Of a DNA stretch of 64,000 nucleotides, positions 47,381 to 59,437 are shown piece by piece. Both the position numbers and the translations under genes were made by a program. Every line of letters begins with the position of its first letter. Position 1 is the stretch's first letter. The notes below the pieces were generated by a model, which saw only the letters and a list, made by a program, of their open reading frames with translations, was not told where the DNA came from and made no database searches. The stretch is from the NCBI GenBank assembly GCA_047967505.1, contig CM106538.1; one strand, 5' to 3'. Origin of the DNA: Dipteris shenzhenensis (lineage: Eukaryota > Polypodiophyta > Polypodiopsida > Gleicheniales).

Positions 47381-49258
47381 ATGCAGGGCAAAGGGGGCAG
47401 AGAATCTAAGACTTGTCATGTTGTTCGTAATATTGTTGCTAGCATGCCAGAGAATATAGATGGGAGAATCTTGAGTTACGAAGGAGAAAGAGTTCAACCA
47501 CAAAATTCAAGAGGCATTGGCAACAAATTGACAGCAATGAACATGTCTACCAGATTGCCATTTCCAAGATATTATAAGGCATCAAATAATTCTCAAGCCC
47601 ACATAGCATTTGATTATAGAGATGAAGATTCAAGGGAAATGGATTGGTCTTACAACTGGAAAACACAAGACACTATTTACAAAAAGAAAGTACGTGAGTG
47701 TGAAGGGGCAAAGAATCATGGCATTAATTCCAAAACCAAAGAGACATGTAATGTTATCCGAGGAGAATATGGAAAGCATGCTTATGCGAGTTTGTTGCAA
47801 GAGACTTTGCATTAGAAAAGTTGGAAAAGATGATTGACAGCCATACGCCTTGGTATTTGGAGTAAAACAATGCCTAATAGACATAACTATCTTCTTCAAG
47901 AGTTTTCATGCTTTCTTGATCAAGGCACTGATCAAGATTTGAGCACAAGACACTGTAAACCTAGATTGAAACCTATGGTTAATGGGAGATGCATTCACAA
48001 ATTGAGGATATCAATGGTTAACTGGACTATCACATGGCACATACTGGACCATCTGGGTAGAGGTGAAAGAAAAAGTGGTCATACAATTCATGGAAATACC
48101 TACAAGCTTAAATGCCATGGAAGCACTATAAATGCAATCGCAACATTAAAGCAAGTTCTTGAAGGCCATGCATTACCATAGCCTCATCTTCAACAAATAA
48201 TGCTAGATGGACATGTCAAATCTCAACAACATCTTCCTTTGGGAATGACAAAGAAGGTCGTCCTAGAAACTGTCAATAAAACTTTACAAGACAGAGATGA
48301 GAGCATGATTTCACGGTCAACCTTGTACAAAATTTGGCATAGATATTTTTGCCATGTCAAGACACCATCAAAGCAAAGGATTTCAAAATGTAAGACATGT
48401 GATGAATTAAAAAATGCCATTAAACATAGTAAATATGATCAGCAACAGCGAGGAAGATATATTAAATGGCGATCAATCCATTTACGTCATGTGCAGGATG
48501 CTCGAAAGTTGTATGCTTCTTGGAGAGAGGAAGCTATTTCACATGTCGATAAGTCCATGTGCATCACCATTGATGGCATGGACTAGAATACAACAACTTT
48601 GCCACGATATAGACGTATCCCACCGGCATTGGAGGGCAAACGTGGACTAAAAACAGACTTGTGTGCAGTATTAGTACATGGATACCAAATCTTTTGTGAT
48701 GTATGGATTGATAGTTTGCATGACCATGATAGTAACCAGGTTGTTACATCAATCATGAAAGCAATAAGAAAGGTTAGAGATGCTCGCGTATGTTTACCTA
48801 ACACATTACGAATATAAGCTGATAATTGTTGGAGAGAGGACAATAATAAATATATATTTTCTTTATGCTCTATGCTGGTTGGTTTGAAAATATTTGAAGA
48901 AGTGGAAGTTCTCTTTCTTCTTATCGACCATACACATGAAGACATGGATCAAATCTTCAGTGTTATCTCTAGTGAGTTGAAGTCAATGGATGTTTTGATA
49001 ATGGAGGATATGCTATTTTGAATTGGGAAAAAAATTGGAGGGTCTCACAAGGAAGAATCAGAAGTGGCTATCTTAGAGAGGATGGTAGATTGGAGAGCAT
49101 TCATAAAGCCACATTTACAAGTAGGAGATGATGCCCTAATAGGACACACAAATCCACACTACTTTTGGTTTCACATGCATAACAATATTCCAGTGATGCA
49201 ATGGAAGCAATACTCAGTAGATGGAGATCATTTATGGAGTGAGTCATATGCTTTATAA
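47381..49258 (+). pseudogene. DUF7869-like, putative transposase-related protein with nonsense codons
   Basis: One frame runs through the whole interval without a frameshift, broken only by stops at 47813, 47831, 48179, 48584, 48815 and 49019 (and 49256). Recognisable steps: SRSTLYKIWHRYFCHVKTPS, SKCKTCDELKNA, MCITIDGMD, GKRGLKTDLCAVLVHGYQIF, ADNCWREDNNKYIFSL, LLIDHTHEDMDQIFSVIS. This order matches my memory of DUF7869 proteins of plants and animals. The spaced acids (IDGMD, ADNC, HTHEDMD) suggest an RNase H-like DDE/D nuclease fold (inference). Stops at 48584 (GMD-stop-N) and 48815 stand at expected glutamines. The function is unknown. Confidence 0.65.
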
Positions 49259-49382
49259 CAATGAATAATTGCATTGGAGGAAACTAGATTTGTTCTTGCA
49301 AAAAACAAATCACTTGACATAGATGAAATGAAAGGCTTGAAAGCCTTCATTAAAAATCTTTAAAGTATGATGCAAAAATATC

Positions 49383-50091
49383 ATGAGCAATCAACTGAGA
49401 ATTGAGATAATTAAATCAACTGAAGCACTTATCCAATCTTTAGAAAGACAAGAAAACTTAATGAGCATTGAATACTGTGAATCCTTTTGGTCGGAACAAG
49501 CTAGGTCACCCAGTTTTCCTTTGGATATAAATATGTTAGTAGATATGGAGGAAGTAGAGGAATGCCTTTTACCTCAAAAATATTGTGGCAGGAAGGGAGA
49601 CAAGCCCTTACTAGAGTTTATACCATCTAATGAGATTGAAGAGGGTCTATTTGTTATAGTTTGGGCATTTGCCAGATTCAAAGTTGGATGACCAAGGTGG
49701 CCCAATCTGGGTTGCAAAGGTTGCTAAGATAGAAAGGGATGATAAGGGAACTCCTATAACATTCACAGCTTTATGGTATGAACCAAAGCCATTGAAAAAT
49801 CTCCCTAGAAAATATACAATAAAACAACTCTATGAGGGATGCTTGCAAAAGAAACATGAATGGGTTCCAAACAATGAGGGATTAACAGAGGTGCAAGTCA
49901 GTAGCATTATTCATTGCTGGAAATCGAGGACACGAAGTTTTAAAAAGAAGCATGGATACAATGTTGAAAAATGTATCACAATCCCTAATCCAAGTCGTGT
50001 CCATATTAAACATCATTTGGCAAGACTTGACCCATCAAGTGCAAATATATTACATGAATCTGATGACTCTAAACGAGATTCAGATGCATAA
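49383..50091 (+). pseudogene. C-terminal part of the DUF7869-like locus
   Basis: Two overlapping frames (49383-49691 and 49669-50091) give a linker and then a compact region (GGPIWVAKVAKIERDD... FTALWYEPKP) that looks like the small beta-rich domain often found after DUF7869. One frame change near 49670 is needed to join them. The last 140-residue frame ends at TAA 50089-50091. Confidence 0.5.
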
Positions 50092-50119
50092 GATAATGTT
50101 TTGTATGCTTTTTTCCATA

Positions 50120-50285
50120 CAAATGGTGTATCTATACACTACCAATAAGATAATGTATTGTATGCTTTGTTTTTCAAAAGGTGTATCTACACACCACTTA
50201 TATATTGAATTCAACAAACTTTTTTTTTTCAAAAAATGGTGTATCTATACACCACTTATACATTGAATTCAACAAACTCTTTTCA
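50120..50285. repeat. Imperfect direct repeats with TGGTGTATCTATACACCA
   Basis: About three copies of a 55-60 bp unit. Its core is a palindrome (TGGTGTAT-CT-ATACACCA) followed by a 'CTTATACATTGAATTCAAC' tail. It lies immediately downstream of the DUF7869-like frame. A trinucleotide ATT run lies at 50347-50370. Confidence 0.7.
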
Positions 50286-50943
50286 TATGGTGTCATATTT
50301 TCACTTTATCAGCATAGTGTTAAAATTGAACTAGAGTTAGGAGACTACTATTATTATTATTATTATTATAGTTATTGGATGGGGGCACCATGCACAAGTT
50401 TGGGAATTATAGCTTCATTGAGCCATATTTTTTTTTATTAGAGGTCACCACTTGACCTTTTAGCTTAATAAGGCCATATTTGTATATAAGTGACCCATTT
50501 AGTGCTCTTAAAAACCCAATTTTTGAGCTCACTAAGTGAAGTTGAGTGGAGAGGATATGCTCCCAAAAAAAGAGAGAAAGTCCAAAAATTTTGAATAGTG
50601 TGTTGCTAGTAATATTTTCCATTGCATGCCACTTCTACATATCACTATATCTTACGTATAAAGGCATACTTATAACTAGGTGAAAAAGGTTAAGAGGGAC
50701 ATAGCAAAGAGAAAAATGCCATACAATGTCTTTCTATAATCATGGTAGAAACTTATGCAATGTATAGTCAATTCTAGCATTTTGATAGCATTTTGAGAAT
50801 AAATAAATGTTGAAATTTGTGACTAAGAAGCCCTGTGCTGAGGTGGCAGGAGTGGTCACATGAAGTGACTGTGGAGCACTATGTGTGCCTATAGAGGTCA
50901 GTGCTGACTGGACAGCTGAGGTGGCACATATGATGATGTTAGT

Positions 50944-51020
50944 AGATGACATGGCAATGATGACATGGCCAATGACGTGGCACTGATGACATGGTAGATG
51001 ATGTGGCACTGATGATGTGT
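50944..51020. repeat. Short tandem repeat around GATGACATGGCA
   Basis: Five to six imperfect units of about 13 bp (GATGACATGGCAAT, GATGACATGGCC, ATGACGTGGCACT and so on). Confidence 0.75.
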
Positions 51021-51049
51021 CCCTGATAATGTTCTAGACCAAATGTTCA

Positions 51050-52070
51050 CCAAGCATGACAAGTCTACTGATCATTTTCCAAGCAATATCAAATCATTAA
51101 TTACTTTTGGTAAGACAAATCTATACCAAATAGATAAAAGAAAAAGGGTACATTTTATTAATGGAAAAATTACAGATAAGTAATTTTCCAAATAGGCCTT
51201 GAACGCACGTGATATTGAGGTTTATACATAGTGACCCCCCCAAGAAATTTGGGATGATGTGAGGGCTCTTGCAGCATGTTATTAATCATCTCTATGGATC
51301 TAAGAAGGGCAAGGAAAAGCCGCAGTAAGAGCATTGTAAGTGGTCTCATTTGTGGGATGCTTAAGTGGTTAGATGGTCAATAAATTTGGGATGAATTGAG
51401 GGCTCTTGGAGCACGTTATGCATCTTCTCTATGGATTGGATCATCTTATAAGACTTTATTGCTTAATAAGATGGACACTAAATGTGTGGCAATTGAATGC
51501 TGACACACTGTTGCTCAAGATCAAGGTGAGGGGAATTTGTAAAGTTTTGTGGAAGAAAAATATATGTTGACATGTTGAATGCAATATGGCCTTAATGTAA
51601 GAGCTTGTTAATGTGGAATCCTATGTAAAAGGTTTCAAAGTGTTAGTTTTTTGTAACACAAAGCATGTATCCTCAATGATTTTGCTAATTTGAGAGAGAA
51701 GTTTAAGAAATGGGCTATTTTGGAAGTGAAATTCTCTCAATGAAAGATAGCAAAGGAGAACAACTATTTTTGAGGGTGAATTTTTGTTCAATAGTTGTTC
51801 AGGCTAGACTAGGGATGGCTATGAGAGATGCTAGGGTCAAAGTATGTTTGATGCATAAGAATCTTTTCAGAGGAATATGGTAGAGTGCGCTTGTTGGAAG
51901 TGCTCAAGACATGGGCATCTTTGTTTTTGGAAACTTCACACCATACAAATCAGCTTCCAAGAGGAGCTAAGTATGGTAAATACAAGTAGAAAGAAAATTG
52001 ATAGTCAGAAGAAAATAGACTGTGAGAAGAAACCAACATGCATCCAAAGATCCCAGCTCACTGCGTAGGG
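51050..52070 (+). pseudogene. Possible copia gag remnant
   Basis: Decayed frames leading to a knuckle-like CWKCSRHGHLCFW at about 51893-51931; the fourth ligand (Cys) is W or displaced. Stops are frequent. Assignment rests mainly on this motif, so it is tentative. Confidence 0.4.
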
Positions 52071-52079
52071 AATATTTGG

Positions 52080-55000
52080 AGCAGGGGCTAATAGCCACAA
52101 TGGTGCTCTATGCATCCTATAGCTCTCCCCCACAGGAAGGATGTAGAAAACTCCTATAGGACACACCTTGCAGAAATCCTTCTACCTCACTGCAGGTGCT
52201 CTTAATCTAGGAGTACCACACTCCCAAATGGTGTGCAAAGTAAACATGCTATCCTACCAGATGGCAACTAGAATAGTCGTCAGATCTGATGTCCTCCCAT
52301 CACTTGACGACACTGTGTGACCCAAATGTTCCAGGTAGTGATGCTAGACACTTCCTCCCAAACAATATCCTCTAGAGAGGGTGTCGGGAAAATAGGGGAT
52401 GGTGGTGATGCCGACATATATCTCTATCCAAAAGACATACTTGCCATGTACCCTATATGCCACCGAGACTAGATCAATCAAGAAGGCGTGTCCTCCCTTT
52501 GTGGCCATGCGACCATTCCCCAGGTGATGTATTGCTACATCCTCCGTGTATGAACCAATATCTTGAAGGCCACTAGCCAGATCCTTTGAGCTTCAGAACA
52601 TCCCCATAGGAAATGGGGGATCATCTTTAGAACTCCCTCTAAGCATCAGAAGCATCCATCTGCCCACATCTACACTAACCAGGGGCCAATGGGAAATCCC
52701 CCATGAGCCACTAAGCTAGAAGAAATATGAGAACTTTGGTGGCCTCATGAGAGTCCAACAATGAGGCCGGATTTGGGAAACAACCTCCCAAGGACCTCTT
52801 GCTCAACCTAATGACAATCTCTTGATGGTGTCTATGCAACTGCCTCTAGTTGAAGGCATCATTTGATGTGAGTCATGTATGAGAAGAATAGGACCTCCTC
52901 TACCTTATCAGAGTGCCTTACTCAAGGTGGCCAAAACCACTTCCCCCAGTCCCCTTGAATGTTGCAGAGAGGTCAACCCTCCTAGAGCTACTTTGGGGCT
53001 AATAGGACTATGTCTAGATCAATGTGCCACCCCTTGCCCAAGTGGCCCACTATCTTGATCCATTGCCACTCCAAACCACCTAAGTTTGCCTCATCCTTGC
53101 CCTTATCTGCCATGGCCTCTCAAGATTCTTCCAGGCCCCACCCTGTAACTATGCAATGGAAGGATCCAAGGGACTAAAAAACAAAGAATCTTGAGAGGCA
53201 CCCCTGTCTATGAGGATCGCCTAGACCAATTTTGAGGGGTCCATGGACTATGTAGCCATTCCCACTAGGAAGCAAAGATCACTAGATCAATATTCGCTAT
53301 CTGTGTACCTGCCTCTCTTAAGTGTTAGAGAGCCTAGAACCTAGTCTCTGCATACTGAGAGAGCTATCTTCAAACCCCAAAGGACCTAGCTAGGCCATTG
53401 TCCCAATGTGCCCATCCAATGTGTGCTTGCTAGCCTAGCATACACCCCTTCATGTCTCAGACCTCTAGGTGCCATATGATTGGCTGCCTCTCATACTCCT
53501 CCCTATAGGAAGGATTGGCTCAAATAATCCCACCAACCAACTGCTACTAGACCCTAACAAGGCTCCTCAAAAGGGGGGAACCCTTCTCGATGAGGTGAGT
53601 CATTGAAAAAGTTCACTTGTGGAACTGCAACCACTACAACGAGTGTTCTCAAGGAGTCCTGGCTAGAGGAGGAGCCTCTGGGTGAGGCCACATACCAAGA
53701 GTTCTCTACTCTACATCTCTAGATAATGATATCCAAACCTCCATGTGCCTATGGATAATCAGTGTCTGCCACGGCACTTGGGCTCTAGTCCTGCTCTAGT
53801 ATTCCATGTGCCATCCAATCTTTCCTAGAGGAAGGTGTGCACGACTCAGCTGCCTCATGTACCCCCAGTGAAAGCACCAACAAGAGCCTATTGATTAGGA
53901 TGTGGTAAGAAGGACCTAGTTGACTATTAGTGCTCTACCTGCGAGGGAGAGTTTGATCGCGTTCCATACAAGAGCTTGTGCCAAACGCTCTCAGAATTAG
54001 TGCAATATATTGCTATGATGTGATATCCATGCCCACCTGGTAGCCTAGGTATCTTGGTGTTTGTCCCCATGGGATCTAGCAAAAGCCCCCCCATCCTAGA
54101 TGTCCTGCACCTCCTCCGTGGCCATGAAGAAGCCAATAGATGTTATCCTATTGATGGGGGCCCTTGAGGCATCACAATAGATAATGGGACCCCCTTGACT
54201 GCCGCCTCAAGGCTTGTTGTTGATCCCTACATGTACAAAGCTATATCATCTCCAAACTTTGAGTCTAACAACGTCTCCTCCTACCAGATCAACAACCTCA
54301 TACATAGCTATGAGGTTGGTTGCTTGAGAGAATAGAAAATAGCCCAGTGCCTTTGCTAAAAGGAAGAGGAAGGAGGCGATGGGGTAGCCCTCTCGAACCG
54401 AACAAGAAAGAGAAAAATCCTCCCCCATGTGCCCCCCCATAATCACTTGGATTGAGCTCCTTGCATATAGAGCTTACCCCTCTAATCAACCTCTCTGAGA
54501 AGCCCAAGCCTCTGCATGGTGCCCTCTAAAAAAGACCACTTCACCTTGTCATATGTTGTTCCCAAGACAAGGATGGAAAAAGCCTATGACTCCTCCCTAG
54601 CCCATCCACTACCTTCCAGAAAGACAAGATGTGTTCTTGACCAAAATCAGTATGCATGTCATGAATGATGTCCAGCAAGTGGGACCTCAACAATAAGCTC
54701 AAGACCTTGGCCAAAATCTTATAATAAGCAATGTCCAATATAGTGATTGGTCTCCATGGTCTAGTGTCTGATCTATCTCCCCCCTTTGGGATCATGCAAA
54801 CCCATCCTTGGCTCAAGGACTATGGGAGAAGGCATGAGTCAAAATCTCCTGGCAAGCTAGACAAAGTGGAGTGCCAATGTGCTCTTGAAAGATCCAAAAG
54901 AAGGTCAAGGTCAAAAGCCATCCTCTGCTAGGCACTTATGAGGAGCGAGAGCTTTGAGGGTGTCTCAAAGCTCCTCATCCATGAATGGAGCCTCTAGTTG

Positions 55001-55262
55001 ACTGGTCAAACTCTACAGACAACCCAAAGAACCTACTCCCAAAGTGCCTCTTGAGCTATCTTGGCGACTCCTTCTTTGATTGAAACAACTGTTGATAGGA
55101 ATCCATAGTCAGCTGAATGGTCTTCTGAGGGTCCATGTGTATTTGCCCATGCTCATCCCACAATATTTGTAGCTCAGTCCCAACTGAATGAGTTAGGAAA
55201 ATTTTAGACATCAGACTAGACACAAGGTCCACAGACTTGATCCTCCCAAGAAATACCAGAGG
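52080..55262 (-). pseudogene. LINE (non-LTR) reverse transcriptase, decayed
   Basis: Minus-strand motifs: SQGWVCMIPKGGDRSDTRPW (54760-54816), RPITILDIAYYKILAKVLS, then FSERLIRGVSSICKE, and in another frame HMGEDFSLSCSVREGYPIAS. These are fingers and palm segments of plant LINE RT. Towards 52560 a PHFLWGCSEAQRIW segment fits the C-terminal zf-RVT-type region. Frameshifts and stops are frequent. The 5' part is truncated near 55262; no poly-A tail was seen at the other end. Confidence 0.8.
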
Positions 55263-57044
55263 AAGTGCTTTTGTTATCTCTGAAATAGAAAATAATTAGT
55301 GCTTTTTGGGAATTGAAGTCTACCGATACATGAATAAGGAATTGCTCGCATGAGCTTGTGAGTTCTCTCTTTGATAACACTAGAAGTAATTATCACTATG
55401 ATCTATAAGATATTATGGGATGGACTATGATCACATGAATGGTGTTATCGTCCATCAATTTTTCTCTACCAGGGTCATTATGTTTGATTCCATCCCATGG
55501 AAAGGGAGAAAGGCACCATGAGCTCCATCCACATGCTTTAGTAAAGTTGCCACTCCCTAATGTCATGTACCCCATGTGCTATGATAGGTCATTAATCTTC
55601 TTCTTTTTCAACTTCCCTTAAATCTAAGTAATCATGGAAAATGGACAGCCCAAGAGGGATGAACCATGATATTGATCCCCAACATGGCAAGCGACGGACG
55701 TGCAGTAGGGGTTTGGTGATGGCGAGGATGGAAGCTAAGAACCTAAAAAAGTTGAAGAGAGAGAATTGGAAACATCGATCTTCTGATCCTTCAAAATGGT
55801 CTTGAAATAGCAAGCCCTTAGAAGATATCCATGGGTTCTAACATGCACACACTTAAAGAGAGGCCATCTCTTCCTTTTAGGGACTAGACTGGTCATGTAA
55901 ACACACATGAAGTGCTCCATTAACTTCTAATGTTGTTGTATAAAATTTCAAATAGGGACACATTGGCAATTGAAGAGGGGAATCCATATCATGTGTGATG
56001 AGCATGGCAAATGACCTAATACCCTGAAAATTACATGAGTCATACATAAGTCAACTTGTGGTATATTTGGTAATTGCACAAGATGAGAAGGTTTAGCTAA
56101 AACTTTTAACAAAATAAATGCTACATTGCTAGCAAGATTTGCATTTTGATATCATTATATTTGATGAATTACTCCTTAGAAGAAACATACATGAAGGTTG
56201 CATTAACTTCTAATGATTCAAGTTCTTGCACACAATTTACTTGGGATTATGGCATGAGCATGCAATTCTTTGTTCATTGATGATGATCCACATCTTAATT
56301 TGAAGCTAAATATTTGGCAACCAAAATTTCTATCGTTTATATTTTTTAATTCCTTGAAGGGGCAGTGCATCACCTTAATTCCATAGCACTGGCATGACTT
56401 GTTTAATACATGTTATGTCAATTCCCAAAGGTGAACTAGAAATAAATTTGAATGCCAACACCAAATCAAGGGAGAGAGGAAGCATGCCACTTCTTTTCTC
56501 ATGCTGATACTTGCATATTTTGCTTGATGGTTGAATTACTAGTGGATTTAAGTTATGCTGTCGTCTCTCAATTATGTATTTGTGCTCCCTTCTATAGCCA
56601 ACTAGTCTTCATTTTTATGGAATTCCAAGTATGGAGATCGCAAAATATGAGTTCAGGCGCTTGAGGTTTCACATTATAGACCTCATACTAGCTTTTTAAT
56701 CATCTTATTCAGATCTCAATTGAGACATTTGACAACAGTTTACCTTCGTGTACTTGGTAAGAGATGTATTCCCCTCATCTTGCAAGGGAGCAAACTTCAT
56801 GTACTTGGTAAGAGATGTAGTCCCCTCATCTTCTTGAAAGGGAGATTGGGTCCTTCTCGACCATGGAGAGTGTCCCACGTTCTTTGGGTGAATGTTTACG
56901 GTTGGTAAATAGCTTCATGACATGAGTGATGAGTATCACATGGCATAAAGACCGCACAAAATCTTTATAAGTACGCCGCGAAATGAGTTGCGATTACCAA
57001 ATGTGCTTTATAAATCAAAACTCGATTTGAATCTTGCGATAACT
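55263..57044. other. No recognisable gene
   Basis: AT-rich intergenic DNA and the 3' flank of the RING gene. A short repeat (CTTGGTAAGAGATGTA) occurs twice at about 56754-56820. Confidence 0.45.
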
Positions 57045-57890
57045 TCATATGTTCGCCCTACAAAATGGACATGAGCAGTGATTTTGAAGCCAGGGAGTCA
57101 AACATTCACAGTGAAATCTGTGCTCACACGGTAAGCAGATCACAATTTGCCCCGATATAAGAAAGTCCAGACACACCGGGCAATCGCGCTGATCGCCATC
57201 ATCGTAGCCTATTCCTTTTGTTTTCGTCGGGAATCTTTCCTTTCTTAACTTTGTATCAGAACATGCTTCCCAACTTAGAGGGCCAAAGTTTGAGTCGCGG
57301 CTTTCCGTAACTTCATCCTGATTGCAGACGCTGCTCTGTTGGCAGTTGTACTGCACGGAGCCGGAAGACAGAGAGCTGTCGCAAGAAAGCTTCCATGAGG
57401 GAGATGTCACAAGATGTAGGAGGAAGATGCGAGTGGGCGTATGAGGTAAAGATTTGAGTCACCTGCGACTGGAAGGAGCAGCTCGGAGTTTTTCGTGAAG
57501 ACGTTTTCGTGCTGCCATAGCAAGTCCATGCAGCTCATCCCTTTGCAAACGCTTTGTGGTAGGTAAGCTTGTTCTTGACCTCAACATCAGTTGCCTGAGG
57601 AAAGCTAGAACGCATCCGCCCTGACTTTGGGCGCTGTGTTCAGTTGCTGGGCAATCCTGATCAAGCAAAAAGGTAGAAACATGGCATCATCAACAGCGCC
57701 AGATGAAATTAAGATATTGGAAAGCGTGTTGAGTATATACCAGTTGAGAAGTTGCGCAGGGAGCAGGGAGTGCAGGGGGGTGATGAACGTGACGACGTGA
57801 AGAAGGGAGGAGTGGGGGAAGGAGAGAGGGGGAGGAGCGGGCGTGAGAGGCGCGTCGTCGCCGGGCGATCTCCACTCCAGGGATACTCAT
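57045..57890 (-). CDS. RING-H2 finger protein, probable E3 ubiquitin ligase, 3 exons
   Basis: Exons on the minus strand: 57890-57741, 57656-57463, 57375-57045. Introns are GT-AG, the sum is 675 nt (224 codons plus TGA) and the phases agree. The ATG at 57890 gives MSIPGVEIARRRRASHARSS. Exon 2 carries TKRLQRDELHGLAMAARKRL. The C-terminal RING-H2 has spacing C-x2-C-x14-C-x-H-x2-H-x2-C-x10-C-x2-C (DCPVCLDF...CEHRFHCEC...CPFCRANI), with all ligands present. RING-H2 proteins bind E2 enzymes and transfer ubiquitin; the substrate is unknown. No signal peptide or membrane span is obvious. A strong poly-pyrimidine acceptor supports exon 2. I cannot assign a gene symbol. Confidence 0.85.
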
Positions 57891-58400
57891 GATGATGAGG
57901 TGGGACGAAGCATGAGGTAAGGGAAGGAGGAAACGACGCTGCATGCGGAAGTGGGTGGTGGAAGAGCATGAGAAGCAGAAGTAGCAGGAGGGAGGATGGA
58001 GAGGGGGAGGCAGCGAGAGGTCCGGTGGGTAGGCCTCACAAGCACAAGCAAAAGAAAAAGAGAGAGAGAGAGAGGTCTTGGAGGGCCAAATCAAAATGTA
58101 CCATTTGGGCTTGTGAATCGTTATGCCACCCACCATCCCTACAATCCTGCCAAAAGTTTCTCTCCTCCTCCTTGCTCCGTGCCACTTTCCTTCTCCCCCT
58201 TCTCGCCACTGCTCCCCACCTGCCAGGCTTGCAAACCTTGATGCTCCAACACCATCTCTTGCACACTATGTATCTCTTGGCCTCTCCTCATCCCCTTCCA
58301 CTCTTGGCAACCCCCTTCCACTCTTGGCAACCATGGATCAAACCATGGATCACATAGGTTGGTGGCCAACATGACCTCTAATGGACCCTTTCCGAACATC
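57891..58400 (-). promoter_or_regulatory. 5' flank of the RING-H2 gene
   Basis: GC-richer upstream stretch with a (GA/CT)n run at 58059-58075, a frequent feature near plant promoters. No TATA box was placed. Open frames on the other strand here lack motifs. Confidence 0.4.
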
Positions 58401-59396
58401 ACTATAGAACATTAAGACAATGAAAAGCCACTTGAACTTGAAATATAAAGTTGGCAACACAAAAGAAACATCCATCCCAAAAAGATATCATGTAGGATGG
58501 ACACCTAGATAAATGTACTCCACCCCACGAGAAGCAAGACGCTCTCTTAGTAAAGTATCTCTTGTTTATCTCTTTTATTGCGATCAACATTGCTTATTTA
58601 CATGAAACCCACTTCAAGACCTAGACTACTTCAAAAGCAAGTGTGGAAGAACAAAAGTTGATAGCAAACCATTAATGGAAGGAGGACTACAATAACTCTC
58701 ATTCTCTCTCACTAACCACGAAGATAATTTCCCATATCCCAATCATTTCAAACATCATTCGAAAAAGTTTCTCCAATAATAGGTTCAAAGTTTTATTTAC
58801 AAGACAAGGGAATCTACGTCCACATGTAAAGTGTCTGCACCTCCATATATGATTACTAGTAGATGTGTCCACCCAATATTGATCCTTGAAACACTAATAT
58901 GCTAATGACAGAGATTAAGTGATTAAGGTCATTCTTTTCTGGCACAAGAGAAACTACATTAGCATTGAAAGTATAAAAAAAGTGTTGCATCTCCATTTAT
59001 TCACTACTAGTAGGTGTGTGCAAATTGAAATTCATCCTGGAGATTGTATATATGGACATTGATAATCCACTATCATATTGAGCTACATTTACAAAAGGTG
59101 TGTGCTACAATTATATATACGCTAGTATCTTAAAAACATGACTACTCAAGTACTATTGCACAATGTGTCCTTAAGATACATCTCAATTTCATTGACAACT
59201 ACCATGACAACTACTTCAAGTGAAATGAGAAATGTAAGGGTCCTACTGTAGTAAACATACATACCATTGTTCACCAATATAAATTTACTATACTTTCATA
59301 TTCCGTATACTTTTGTCTTCCTCCCTGATATTCAAGTACACCTCATTCCAACTTTGCTACTTTCTAGCTCTCTAAAATTTGTGAGGAGATTTAAAC

Positions 59397-59437
<41 letters not shown>

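Noticed and set aside
57968-58357. A 129-residue protein on the + strand
   Set aside because: Low-complexity basic and proline-rich composition over the promoter of the RING gene, no motif, and no splice support.
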